54,605 bases of DNA from an uncultured bacterium (GTDB lineage Bacteria; Vulcanimicrobiota; CADAWZ01), in contig CASEKF010000001.1 of NCBI GenBank assembly GCA_949288455.1, positions 1 through 54,605 on the forward strand. The letters are read 5' to 3'. A model generated the notes under the pieces. It did no database searches. It worked only from the letters and a program-made list of their open reading frames with translations, and was not told where the DNA came from. Below are positions 7,851 to 15,993 of the stretch, one piece after another. The position numbers were made by a program, and so were the translations under genes. Each line of letters begins with the position of its first letter. Position 1 is the first letter of the stretch.

Positions 7851-9125
7851 CTATAATTTATCGCTGTAATCATGATAGCACGGTATAAGAGCTATTTTTG
7901 AATCGGTAAAATAAAGTTTCGATTTTAAAACTTCAAAAAGCGTTTCCTCTTCTTGATTTAAAGCTTTATTTTTAGATAAAACGCCGTTTTTTATGACTAC
8001 GCCGGAAGGAATCACTGATCTCTTATCGGCAATCACATTTTCCAGAACGCAATTTTTTCCCACCTTAACGTCGTTTAAAAGTACGGAGCGTTTAATTTTA
8101 GAATTTTCGTTAATAAAGACCCCCGGAGATAAAATAGATTTCTCAATTTTGCTTCCGCGGATAACGCATCCGTCGCTTACTATACTCTTTTTTATTTCCG
8201 GAAATTCCCCGTCGCCGTATTCGTCTATTCTGACCGGCGGAAGATTATCGGCGTTCACGGAGTATATTGGCCATGAGGGATCATACAAAGAAGACGTTTT
8301 AGCGTAATCGAGAAAAAGCATAGAAACGTCGAAATATTCGTCGATACTTCCTATAGAATGCCAGAACGAATGTTCCGACATAGAAATATCATAAACGCAA
8401 ATTTTATATCTTCCTGATTTTATCATCATTGGGATAACGTCTTTTCCAAAATCATGCGAAGACTCGCCGTCAGGTCTGGAAGAGTCGTATTCAACGGCTT
8501 CTATCAAAGCGTTCTTAGAAAATATATAATTGCCTAGAGAAATTAAAGTGTATTTTCTGTCTTGCTTTAGAGGAATCGGATGTTCAGCTTTTTCACAAAA
8601 CGAAAGCAAAGAACCGTCGTCCGCTACTTCCAAAATACCAAATTTACCGGCCGCTTTTTTCAAAGGATACTTCATAGAACATATGGTAAGATCGGCTTTT
8701 TCCGACTCATGAAACTTGAGCGTCTCTCTGATGTCGAAACTACAGATTTGATCTCCTCCGAAAACCGCCACATGATCCGGATTTTCTATTTTAATTCTGC
8801 TCAAAATCTGATTCACGCTGTCTGCGGAGCCTTTCTGCCAGTTAGGAGGAACGGGACCGGCAACTCTTATAAACTCGTCTTTAGAGCCGAACCTTGGAGC
8901 CCAATTAGCCTGTATATGTTCTGAAAGAGATATGGACTTATACTGTATTAAAACGTATAATTTTTTAATGCATGAATTAAAAAAACTAGATAATACAAAG
9001 TCGATTATCCGATATTTGCCTCCGAAAGGAACAGCGCTTTGCGCTCTAACGTCGCTCGTCAGATATTTCAATCTTTTACCGGCGCCTCCGGCTAAAATAA
9101 CGCCCATAATACTATTTCTGAACAT
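7851..9125 (-). CDS. GlgC paralogue, probably a regulatory or altered-specificity subunit
   Basis: 424 residues, collinear with the neighbouring glgC product over its whole length, but with changes at substrate sites. GGAGKRL (13-19) and GGKYR are kept. RAKPAVPF becomes RAQSAVPF, GDHIYKMD becomes GDQICSFD (127-131 altered, catalytic-type Asp kept), and FEEKP becomes FCEKA. The SHDFGKDVIP motif is retained. In plants (large subunit) and Firmicutes (GlgD), a weakly or non-catalytic paralogue tunes the active subunit, and tight coupling to glgC here fits that. It is first in the operon: start ATG has AAAGGGG ahead and the next gene begins 9 bases after its stop. It might instead use another NTP or sugar. 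Family is certain; role is inferred. Confidence 0.85.
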   Translation of the reverse strand: MFRNSIMGVILAGGAGKRLKYLTSDVRAQSAVPFGGKYRIIDFVLSSFFNSCIKKLYVLIQYKSISLSEHIQANWAPRFGSKDEFIRVAGPVPPNWQKGSADSVNQILSRIKIENPDHVAVFGGDQICSFDIRETLKFHESEKADLTICSMKYPLKKAAGKFGILEVADDGSLLSFCEKAEHPIPLKQDRKYTLISLGNYIFSKNALIEAVEYDSSRPDGESSHDFGKDVIPMMIKSGRYKICVYDISMSEHSFWHSIGSIDEYFDVSMLFLDYAKTSSLYDPSWPIYSVNADNLPPVRIDEYGDGEFPEIKKSIVSDGCVIRGSKIEKSILSPGVFINENSKIKRSVLLNDVKVGKNCVLENVIADKRSVIPSGVVIKNGVLSKNKALNQEEETLFEVLKSKLYFTDSKIALIPCYHDYSDKL

Positions 9126-9644
9126 ACGAATAACCCCTTTCGCTTTTTAGCTTTAATATTATAAGTACAACAATATAAAAGCTTTTACCTTTTCGCGCCT
9201 AAGCTTTTTTGACAAAGAGCGGAGCATAAAAGCCCGCAGCTCAAACGCGTAAAATTCGATTTCCAACAAAGACAACTCCCAAACAAGTTCTCAAGTTCTA
9301 TGCTTGCGCCTAATACGACATATTGTTAAAATAAATAAGGATAAGCGCGCCGACTAAGGCGGCCGCCTCAATTGCCATTACGCTCCAATATAATCAATAA
9401 CAAAATTAAGTCTGAATTTCCGCCATATTTAGTCCCCGATAATTATAGACTGCATCTTCGGGCTAAAACTTGACGTTTATCGCGCTTCGCGTTAAATTTA
9501 AATACCCGTTTAAATGAAATTTATGAAACCGTTAACTGTTATAATTCAATCCGATAAAATTCCATTATAATAATATATCAGACAGATCAGCCGAAGACAC
9601 ATCGACAAACTTAAAGACATGAAATAACAAGGAGTCGCGTCATT
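9126..9644. other. 519-base divergent intergenic region
   Basis: Lies between the divergent glgC pair and the secretin-N-domain gene, so it should hold both promoters. A TATAAT on the minus strand near 9158 has no good -35 partner. One possible tiny ORF (9310-9378, minus) is listed separately. I see no tRNA, long hairpin or riboswitch-like structure. Confidence 0.6.
9310..9378 (-). CDS. Possible 22-residue membrane peptide
   Basis: Reads ATG to TAG on the minus strand and encodes MAIEAAALVGALILIYF plus five polar residues, i.e. a single short hydrophobic helix. TTGGAGCG provides a Shine-Dalgarno GGAG about 5 bases before ATG. It stands alone in a 519-base spacer. At this length chance cannot be excluded; there is no homology evidence. 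Confidence 0.3.
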   Translation of the reverse strand: MAIEAAALVGALILIYFNNMSY

Positions 9645-10799
9645 ATGAAATTTTACAGAAAAATTTTTATTACGGCGGCAATAGCGTTTTTGGTATTTTC
9701 GTCCGCAAATTCCGCTTCCGCGAAGTATAATTTTCAAAAAAACACAGAATACGGCAAGGCAAAACCTTCTAAAATAGAAATAAAAACCTCCTCTTCCCAA
9801 ATAAAAATAATCGTTTCTAATTCGGACAAAATAACCCTGTCTCAAGACTCCCGAAAAGACGGCATAGTCTTTTCGGTAACTCCGGGCACAGATAAAGAAT
9901 ACTCGGCTGAAATAAACAAGGGGTTAGTAAAATCAATAAGCGTATCTAAAGGTCCGATATCAAAAATATCGATCCTTGCCGTAAGCGAGCCCGAATGTAA
10001 AATTCAATACGGCCCAAACACGATCATAGCGACAATTTATCCAAACAATATAAAAGGTCTTCCAATGACGAGACCGTTAATAAAAAAATCGAACGATTAC
10101 AAAGCGGGAGACAGTATACTGACCGACATAGCCGTTATAGTCGAATCTTCTTCAGACGTTAAAAACAAAAACAAGCCCAGAAAACATACGATGTTTCCAA
10201 AACAATTTGACGTCGCGGCTAAAAAGCTCAGCTTTAAAGAGAACATGGAACTGTTAACTTCGAATAATAAGCAAAACGTCGAGCGATCAGGCGAAGCCAT
10301 AAGTTCGCTGGGAAAAATGTCAAATTTTCTTCCTCTTGAAAAAAGCGAAAAAATAAATTTAAAATTTACTAATAAAAGCCTTCCCGAAATAATAAAAAAG
10401 CTTGGAGAAAAAGCAAAAAAAAACGTAATAATATCGCCTTCGGTAAGCGGGAAAAAAACGATAGAATTCTCCGATATGGCTCCGGAAGAAGCAATCAAAA
10501 CGCTTCTTAAAGACACCGAATTCGATTTTAGAATTATGAGGTCTATAATTTTGGTAGGGCCCGAACGTCTGCTGGAAGACATGACAGCTTCTTTTAATAA
10601 TCAAAACCTTGAAAAAGAAAGCCGAAAAAAAATATTCGTTATGAAAAAAACTCGCGGAGAAAAAGTAATAAAGGAATTAGACGCAAGATATCCTAATGTA
10701 AAATACGTTTTTTATCCAAAGCTGAACGCGTTTGAAATAATGTCGGACGAAAATACCTTAGACGAAATTTTATTATTTCTCACGAAACAAGACAAATAA
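9645..10799 (+). CDS. Exported protein with secretin N-terminal domains but no secretin barrel (PilQ-like N part)
   Basis: 384 residues. A Sec signal peptide (KIFITAAIAFLVFSSANSASA, with cleavage expected near residue 26) leads into a beta-rich region (about 40-135) resembling the AMIN-type domain of PilQ. After a linker, INLKFTNKSLPEIIKKLGEK (about 237-256) begins an STN/N0-type domain running to about 305 (IILVGPERLLEDM), and residues 329-380 look like an N1 (KH-like) secretin domain. The conserved secretin pore domain is absent; the gene ends cleanly with TAA. It could be a periplasmic adaptor for a type IV pilus or secretion system, or a split secretin with its barrel elsewhere. AAGGAG lies about 10 bases ahead of ATG. 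dut begins 17 bases downstream, so they are probably co-transcribed. Confidence 0.7.
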   Translation: MKFYRKIFITAAIAFLVFSSANSASAKYNFQKNTEYGKAKPSKIEIKTSSSQIKIIVSNSDKITLSQDSRKDGIVFSVTPGTDKEYSAEINKGLVKSISVSKGPISKISILAVSEPECKIQYGPNTIIATIYPNNIKGLPMTRPLIKKSNDYKAGDSILTDIAVIVESSSDVKNKNKPRKHTMFPKQFDVAAKKLSFKENMELLTSNNKQNVERSGEAISSLGKMSNFLPLEKSEKINLKFTNKSLPEIIKKLGEKAKKNVIISPSVSGKKTIEFSDMAPEEAIKTLLKDTEFDFRIMRSIILVGPERLLEDMTASFNNQNLEKESRKKIFVMKKTRGEKVIKELDARYPNVKYVFYPKLNAFEIMSDENTLDEILLFLTKQDK

Positions 10800-10816
10800 A
10801 CAATAAAGGAAAAACC

Positions 10817-11251
10817 ATGAAAATTTTCATAAAAAAACTGCGTAAAGACGCCGTTATCCCTCAATATCAAACTGAAGGCTCCTCCGGAATGGACGTCTGC
10901 GCTTTATTAGACGATATTGAGATAATAAAAAAACAAGAAATAAAAATAATTCCGACAGGAATTTCGATAGCGATTCCTTCGGGATACGAATGTCAAGTAA
11001 GGCCAAGAAGCGGACTGGCGGCAAAATATGGGGTCACCGTTCTCAATTCTCCCGGAACAATAGACAGCGATTATAGAGGAGAAATAAAAATAATTTTAAT
11101 AAATTTAGGAGAAGAAAACTTCGCCGTAAAAAACGGAGACAGAATAGCTCAGCTTACGTTTACTAAAATAGAACAAGTCAAAATGGAAATTACAGAAGTT
11201 CTTCCCGAAACCGCTAGAGGAGAAAACGGATTCGGAAGCACAGGAATCTAA
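10817..11251 (+). CDS. dut: dUTP diphosphatase (trimeric dUTPase)
   Basis: Hydrolyses dUTP to dUMP and pyrophosphate, keeping uracil out of DNA and feeding dTMP synthesis. All five motifs of the trimeric family are present in 144 residues: GSSGMDVCA, RPRSGLA, GTIDSDYRGEI, GDRIAQL and the C-terminal RGENGFGSTG that closes over the active site. Length is normal. AAAGGA lies ahead of the ATG. It follows the secretin-domain gene by 17 bases, with no functional link known. Confidence 0.96.
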   Translation: MKIFIKKLRKDAVIPQYQTEGSSGMDVCALLDDIEIIKKQEIKIIPTGISIAIPSGYECQVRPRSGLAAKYGVTVLNSPGTIDSDYRGEIKIILINLGEENFAVKNGDRIAQLTFTKIEQVKMEITEVLPETARGENGFGSTGI

Positions 11252-11286
11252 AGAAAGACAAAAAACGACTTTTTCCACCTAAATTG

Positions 11287-11307
11287 CTTCTTAAAAAAGA
11301 AGTTTTT
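11287..11307 (+). terminator. Weak hairpin with T-run after dut
   Basis: CTTCTT and AAGAAG form a short A/T-rich stem followed by TTTTT, about 35 bases after the dut stop. Stem stability is low, so this is tentative. Confidence 0.35.
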
Positions 11308-11429
11308 CAAATTTATGCAGAAAATAAGCAGTTTACCGTAAATAATAAAAAAACACGCAACTTATATATTTAGCCGAAGCTAAATATCGGCAAAATATAA
11401 TCAAGTCAATATTTTAAGGCAGAAATTTT

Positions 11430-13274
11430 ATGAATAAAGCAGATAATGTCAAATTCAGACAAAATCAAAACAAATTCAGCTGGAAAAGACTCCTGTTAGT
11501 GCTTGTCATATCAATTGCCCTAGGTTTCATCGTTTTCATAGCGGCGGGAGCATATATCTACAGCATAACTCCTCAGAACAATATCAATTCCTTCTACGAT
11601 AGCTTCAAATTTATCATTAAACCAGGCGAAACGGCGTTTAAAGGCAAAAAAGTTATTAATATTTTATGTTTAGGACTCGATCATAATTACACTACCGAAG
11701 GAATTATGTATACTAAAAGCGCAAGAACAGACACAATGTTTATAATTTCAATAGACAGCGAAGCTAAATATCTGAATATGCTGTCAATTCCGCGCGACAC
11801 TTGGGTTGACATTCCGGACTACGGATATGGAAAGATTAACTCGGCTTACGCTATCGGAGGGCTAAAGCTCGCGCAAAAAACCGTTTCTAATTTTTTGGGA
11901 ATATCTCTCGACCACTATATTATCATCAGAATAAAAGCCGGAGTAGAAATAGTCGACGCGTTAGGAGGGCTTAATATCGACGTTCCCAAAGATATGGACT
12001 ACGACGATAATTGGGGCAATCTTCATATACACTTAAAACAAGGGCCTCAAATATTAACCGGGCAGGAAACGGTAGGCTTTGCCAGATTCAGACATGACGA
12101 AGAAGGCGACTGGGGCAGAATGAAGAGGCAGCAACAAGTTATCAACTCCCTTATAAGCGAACTGAAAAAGCCTAATAATATACTCAAAATAGATAAATTT
12201 ATTAAAATAGCTCATGAAAATATAGATACGGATTTAACGGTCGCGGAAATGATCGATATATGTCGTTTCTACAAAGATTTTGACAGACACAATATGAAAA
12301 CCGGAACAATAACTGGGTACGACGCTATGTCAGAAGACGGACAAGCTATTATAATACCCAACGAAACGGAAAAGATAAAACTCATAAAAAAACTTCTCCT
12401 AAGGAACGACGAACCTAATCTTAACAAAGGCAAAATAGCTATTCTTAACGGAAGTTATACCGAAGGACTAGCGTCTGAACTTGCCGATTATCTCGAAGAT
12501 AAAAATTACGGAATATCCCGCATAGGAGACGCAGATAGATACGATTATGAAGAATCCGTAATAATACCGCATAATCCGGAAGCTTACAGCCTAAAAGAAT
12601 TATCCGAAGCCCTGGGATATGTCCGTATAGCTCCTCAAGAAATAAGTCAATCGGGAGAAGATTTCACTATTATTATAGGAAATAAATGGCCGGAATGGAA
12701 AACTTCCCGCAGCGATTTATTTCCCGTTAGTACAGAGCGTTATAAGGAATATCCCGGAGTAATAAAATATAACCCGGCCGAAAACAATTATCCCATAAAC
12801 GCGCGGCAAAATCAAAATAACGTCGATAACGAAAATAACGATAAAAATAACGACAATGACGAATTAATTAAAAACGAAAATTCAAACGACACTCAAACGA
12901 CTAAAAACCCGGAATTTCCAGACGATGCCGAACAGGCAAATCCAAATCAGCCGGAGCATATATTTAAAGCTATTCCCATTCCTAAAAATACGGAATACCA
13001 AAACGCTCCGATAGACATTACTTCTGAGGAAGAAACGAACGAATCGAAAGAATATACCGAGAACAACGCTCAAATATATCCTAAAGACAATACGCAAACT
13101 CATCCCGAACCTCCTCGTCAATCGGAGTCCCTCAGGAACGAAGAGTCCGTTCAAACCGATTCTCCAAACGATACGAATTACGCTGATCCGGAAACGTATA
13201 CCGAAGAACATATTAGTCCAAACGAACGCGAGGACCTTAAAGAAGAAAACATGATAAATGAAGAACATATGTAA
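11430..13274 (+). CDS. LytR-CpsA-Psr (LCP) family cell-wall glycopolymer ligase with LytR_C domain and long disordered tail
   Basis: LCP enzymes attach anionic glycopolymers from lipid carriers to peptidoglycan outside the membrane. Layout: short cytoplasmic N terminus, one membrane helix (about 19-44), LCP domain (about 74-255) and a LytR_C-type domain (about 333-420: GKIAILNGSYTEGLASELADYL). Catalytic and pyrophosphate-binding residues are visible: SARTDTMF (R99, D101), SIPRDTW (R122, D123) and RFRHDEEGDWGRMKRQQ (about 219-235). Residues ~445-614 are low-complexity Asn/Glu/Pro/Thr-rich sequence, unusual for the family and presumably an extracellular spacer. The gene stands alone between dut and an unknown gene. 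A 9-bp hairpin with a CGAA loop (11366-11387) lies just ahead of a TATAAT-like box. Family assignment is secure; the polymer is unknown. Confidence 0.88.
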   Translation: MNKADNVKFRQNQNKFSWKRLLLVLVISIALGFIVFIAAGAYIYSITPQNNINSFYDSFKFIIKPGETAFKGKKVINILCLGLDHNYTTEGIMYTKSARTDTMFIISIDSEAKYLNMLSIPRDTWVDIPDYGYGKINSAYAIGGLKLAQKTVSNFLGISLDHYIIIRIKAGVEIVDALGGLNIDVPKDMDYDDNWGNLHIHLKQGPQILTGQETVGFARFRHDEEGDWGRMKRQQQVINSLISELKKPNNILKIDKFIKIAHENIDTDLTVAEMIDICRFYKDFDRHNMKTGTITGYDAMSEDGQAIIIPNETEKIKLIKKLLLRNDEPNLNKGKIAILNGSYTEGLASELADYLEDKNYGISRIGDADRYDYEESVIIPHNPEAYSLKELSEALGYVRIAPQEISQSGEDFTIIIGNKWPEWKTSRSDLFPVSTERYKEYPGVIKYNPAENNYPINARQNQNNVDNENNDKNNDNDELIKNENSNDTQTTKNPEFPDDAEQANPNQPEHIFKAIPIPKNTEYQNAPIDITSEEETNESKEYTENNAQIYPKDNTQTHPEPPRQSESLRNEESVQTDSPNDTNYADPETYTEEHISPNEREDLKEENMINEEHM

Positions 13275-13376
13275 GTTTTTCCAAACTTCAACTCGTCGAA
13301 AGCACATAAAAACGTAACTTATAAAATAATAGCGCTAAGAAAATTTATATAATTTTCATTTTTTTTAATCTAAATA

Positions 13377-13405
13377 TAGACAAATTCATAAAATATCGGT
13401 ATATA
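13377..13405 (+). promoter_or_regulatory. Candidate sigma70-type promoter for the Gly/Ala-rich protein gene
   Basis: TAGACA at 13377-13382, a 17-base spacer, then TATATA at 13400-13405 (with TATAAT overlapping just after). It lies about 35 bases ahead of the ATG, with AAAGGAG in between. Confidence 0.35.
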
Positions 13406-13439
13406 TAATTAAACTATGTATATAAAGGAGACATAATGC

Positions 13440-14072
13440 ATGGGAGACATATCCCTTAGGCAAGGAACTTATGACGGAGTCGGCGTAGCAGGAGCCGTTC
13501 GAACGGGACATAAAGCTTATAAGCTTTATAAAGGAATAACCGATACGACTAAACTGGGTAAAGCTTTCGACATAGGAACCAGCGTAGTCGGCTTAGCGAC
13601 GGCGTCGGGAAATAAAATTTTGACGAAAACCGTCGGAGCAGCTAAAAACGCAGCAGGTCTGCTTAAATCGTCCGGAAGCGCAAATATAGCGTCAGTAGCT
13701 TCTAAAGCGGCCCCAATATTAAGCAAAGCAGGTACGGTATTCGGAGTGGCCGTAGGAGCTTGGGATATCGCTTCCGGCATTCATGAACTCGCTAAAGACG
13801 ACGGAAACGCTGAAAAAGGCAAAGAAAAAATAGTAGGAGGAACTTGCGATATAATATCCTCGGTCGCTTTACATGTCGCGGCAGGCTCCGCGGCCACCGG
13901 AATAGGAGCTCCGGTAGCCGCCGTAGCTACTGGAGTAGCGGCGGTCGCTCAAGGAGCGAAATACGTATATAAATACAAAGACGAAATAAAAGAATTCGCC
14001 GGCAGCGTCATCAATAAAGGAACTGAACTTGCGTCTAAAGCCTTTGACACAGTGACGGATTGGTTTTCCTAA
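13440..14072 (+). CDS. Gly/Ala-rich hydrophobic protein of unknown function
   Basis: Not recognised. The 210 residues are built of small residues: repeated short Gly/Ala/Val helices (about 44-56, 66-110, 132-175) separated by Lys-rich stretches, with a charged, Lys/Asp/Glu-containing C terminus. GxxxG and AxxxA spacings, typical of close helix packing in membranes, recur. There is no Sec signal peptide. Such composition is seen in membrane-inserting proteins, holin- or colicin-like pores and some secreted effectors, but nothing here proves any of these. It has a good ribosome-binding site (AAAGGAG, about 9 bases ahead), a plausible promoter and a 23-bp perfect hairpin 19 bases after its stop, so it looks like a monocistronic, well-expressed unit. 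The glycine-zipper protein at 27488 has a similar gene layout. Confidence 0.75.
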   Translation: MGDISLRQGTYDGVGVAGAVRTGHKAYKLYKGITDTTKLGKAFDIGTSVVGLATASGNKILTKTVGAAKNAAGLLKSSGSANIASVASKAAPILSKAGTVFGVAVGAWDIASGIHELAKDDGNAEKGKEKIVGGTCDIISSVALHVAAGSAATGIGAPVAAVATGVAAVAQGAKYVYKYKDEIKEFAGSVINKGTELASKAFDTVTDWFS

Positions 14073-14090
14073 AAAGTCGATATAATAAAT

Positions 14091-14149
14091 TATCGTTAAA
14101 TAAATGGACTTCGCAATAGATATTGCCGAAGTCCATTTATTTAACGATA
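14091..14149. terminator. Perfect 23-bp inverted repeat, probable terminator
   Basis: Arms 14091-14113 and 14127-14149 are exact reverse complements (outer part ATCGTTAAATAAATGGAC), with a further 4-bp pairing inside the 13-base loop. It follows the stop of the Gly/Ala-rich protein gene by 19 bases. T content after the stem is moderate (ATTTTAT). Confidence 0.7.
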
Positions 14150-14466
14150 TTTTATAAAGCGTTAACAAAAAATTTTAATCTGATAAACTAGGGTCTATTA
14201 GCTTCATATATTCTAAAAAAATACCCTATGAAATTTTAACAACAGATATTTATTTTAATGAATTAGAGAAATTTAGTTAAAATTTAAATAAGTTCATAAT
14301 CAAACGCTCTGATTCTTATAAAAACTATTCAAAAATCTCTAAACGCTAAAAACTGATAAAATACTAATTTTATAAACGCTTATTCCCTCTCGCAATCAAT
14401 ATAAAAACGGCGCGACTGCCTACAGGCGTTTTAAAAAGATAAAACTTTTTAGGGAAGGACACAAAT
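14150..14466. other. AT-rich spacer without recognised content
   Basis: Very A/T-rich; no ORF, tRNA or convincing hairpin. The methyltransferase Shine-Dalgarno (AGGGAAGGA) is at its right end. Confidence 0.5.
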
Positions 14467-15243
14467 ATGACGACTCCTCAACATGACGAAACAGGCTGGG
14501 GAAAAAATTCAGCCTTGGAAAAACTCTATATAAGCGAAAGGCTCAAACGCCAAGATAAAATGATAAAAGAAAGCTATTTCATAGCTTCTCAGACTTGCGA
14601 TTCCGAAAAAACTTCGTTAGATTTAGGATGCGGCATAGGATGGCATGCCTGCGGCTTAACGGAAAAAGGATTTCATGCTTCAGGAATAGACATAAGTTCG
14701 ACAGCTCTTAAATACGCTAAAAAACATGCTATGCTAAGAAATCTGCAAGTAAATTTTATATGCGGCGATTTCACTAAAAACATGCCTCAGGGACTATTTG
14801 GAGTCATAACATTGCTGGACAACACTTTCGGCTTAATGGCGGAAAACGAGAATATCGCTTTATTAGCCGGACTAACCAAATATCTTGATAAAAACGGAAC
14901 TTTAGTCATAGGAACTTATAACAGAGAATATATTATGACAGAAGTTGAATTTAACAAAAACAACAAAAAAAAATGGCAAAGCGACGATAAAAAAATATTT
15001 TATGAAGAAGCGTCTTTCGATTTATACACGGGAAGATATAATAAAAAACAGGAAATAATGGATATTGCCTCCGGACAAAAGACATATTGTACGGCGGCGT
15101 CAGTAAGATTATACTCTCTGACCGAATATAGGCATATAACCAACGCCGTAGGACTAAAAATAGAAAAAGCGTTCGGAAGCTGTCTTGGCCATCAATATTC
15201 GGCTTCGTCTAAAGAATCGGTTCTTTTCTTGAGAAAAGGATAA
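14467..15243 (+). CDS. Class I SAM-dependent methyltransferase
   Basis: 258 residues with the Rossmann-type methyltransferase core: motif I LDLGCGIGWHA (about 51-61), an acidic residue at the end of strand 2 in ASGIDIS (D75), CGDF (motif II region) and GVITLLDNTFGLM (motif IV/post-I region). The C-terminal part forms the usual beta-rich half. No special substrate domain is visible, so the acceptor (protein, RNA, lipid or small molecule) cannot be stated. AGGGAAGGA precedes the ATG. hpf follows 76 bases later on the same strand. Confidence 0.85.
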   Translation: MTTPQHDETGWGKNSALEKLYISERLKRQDKMIKESYFIASQTCDSEKTSLDLGCGIGWHACGLTEKGFHASGIDISSTALKYAKKHAMLRNLQVNFICGDFTKNMPQGLFGVITLLDNTFGLMAENENIALLAGLTKYLDKNGTLVIGTYNREYIMTEVEFNKNNKKKWQSDDKKIFYEEASFDLYTGRYNKKQEIMDIASGQKTYCTAASVRLYSLTEYRHITNAVGLKIEKAFGSCLGHQYSASSKESVLFLRKG

Positions 15244-15319
15244 TAACGCATTTAGATAGAAAGTATATTATGCGTTTTCTCTAAAAAACAGCCAATAATA
15301 GAAAGAGAGGTTTTGAGAA

Positions 15320-15883
15320 ATGCAAATTACGGTAAAAACCAAAAATTTAGAAGTAGAGAAAGAATTGAAAGAATACGCGGAAAAAAAATTGAACAAGCTA
15401 AAAAAATATTCAGACTCAATTATCTCTGCAGATCTCACTTTCAGTACTGAGAGAGGCTTTTATATGGTCGACATTAATATTCATACGACCGGAGCGGTAT
15501 TTAGAGGCGAAGAAAAAACAGCCGATTTCCATGCTTCCATAGACAGCGCGGTAGAAAAATTAGAAAAACAGCTGAAAAAACAAAAAGAAAAACTGAGAAA
15601 ACCTGTAAAATCTCTCGAAAATATTCCATATGCCGTACCAGACGGAATACCGGCCGGAGGAAACGCCCAGGAAGAAGACGAAGAACTTGAAAATCTAGGG
15701 CTTGACGAAAGTATAACGGTAATAAGAAGAACTAATTCGAAGCCTATAGGCGTAAAAGACGCTATTATGGATATGGAATCGAGAGGACACGGTTTTTCCG
15801 TCTTTATCAACTCTACGAACGGACGAGTAAACGTAGTATATAAATGTAAAAAGGGATACGGATTAATCGATCCGATAGTATAA
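15320..15883 (+). CDS. hpf: Ribosome hibernation promoting factor, long form
   Basis: Binds the 30S subunit in stationary phase and dimerises 70S ribosomes into inactive 100S particles. The N-terminal S30AE domain (about 1-105, beginning MQITVKTKNLEVEKELKEY) is joined by an acidic linker (QEEDEELENLGLDES) to the C-terminal dimerisation domain (about 132-187: VIRRTNSKPIGVKDAI ... GYGLIDPIV). Length 187 is standard for the long form of Firmicutes, cyanobacteria and others; the short enterobacterial Hpf lacks the C-terminal part. AGAGAGG lies ahead of ATG. Confidence 0.95.
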   Translation: MQITVKTKNLEVEKELKEYAEKKLNKLKKYSDSIISADLTFSTERGFYMVDINIHTTGAVFRGEEKTADFHASIDSAVEKLEKQLKKQKEKLRKPVKSLENIPYAVPDGIPAGGNAQEEDEELENLGLDESITVIRRTNSKPIGVKDAIMDMESRGHGFSVFINSTNGRVNVVYKCKKGYGLIDPIV

Positions 15884-15993
15884 ATAAGTCAACATCCGAA
15901 CAAAGTCGACGCTGTCGTAATCTAACGTTGCTCAGCGGCGGCTTTTATCTTTTTAAACGCGTTTATTCAATCTTTTTCGAAAGGATTTTTTCT

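Noticed and set aside
11366-11387. 9-bp hairpin (ATATTTAGC-CGAA-GCTAAATAT) upstream of the LCP gene
   Set aside because: It is a clean dyad and might be an operator, but there is no regulator next to it and no T-run, so it is not listed as a feature.
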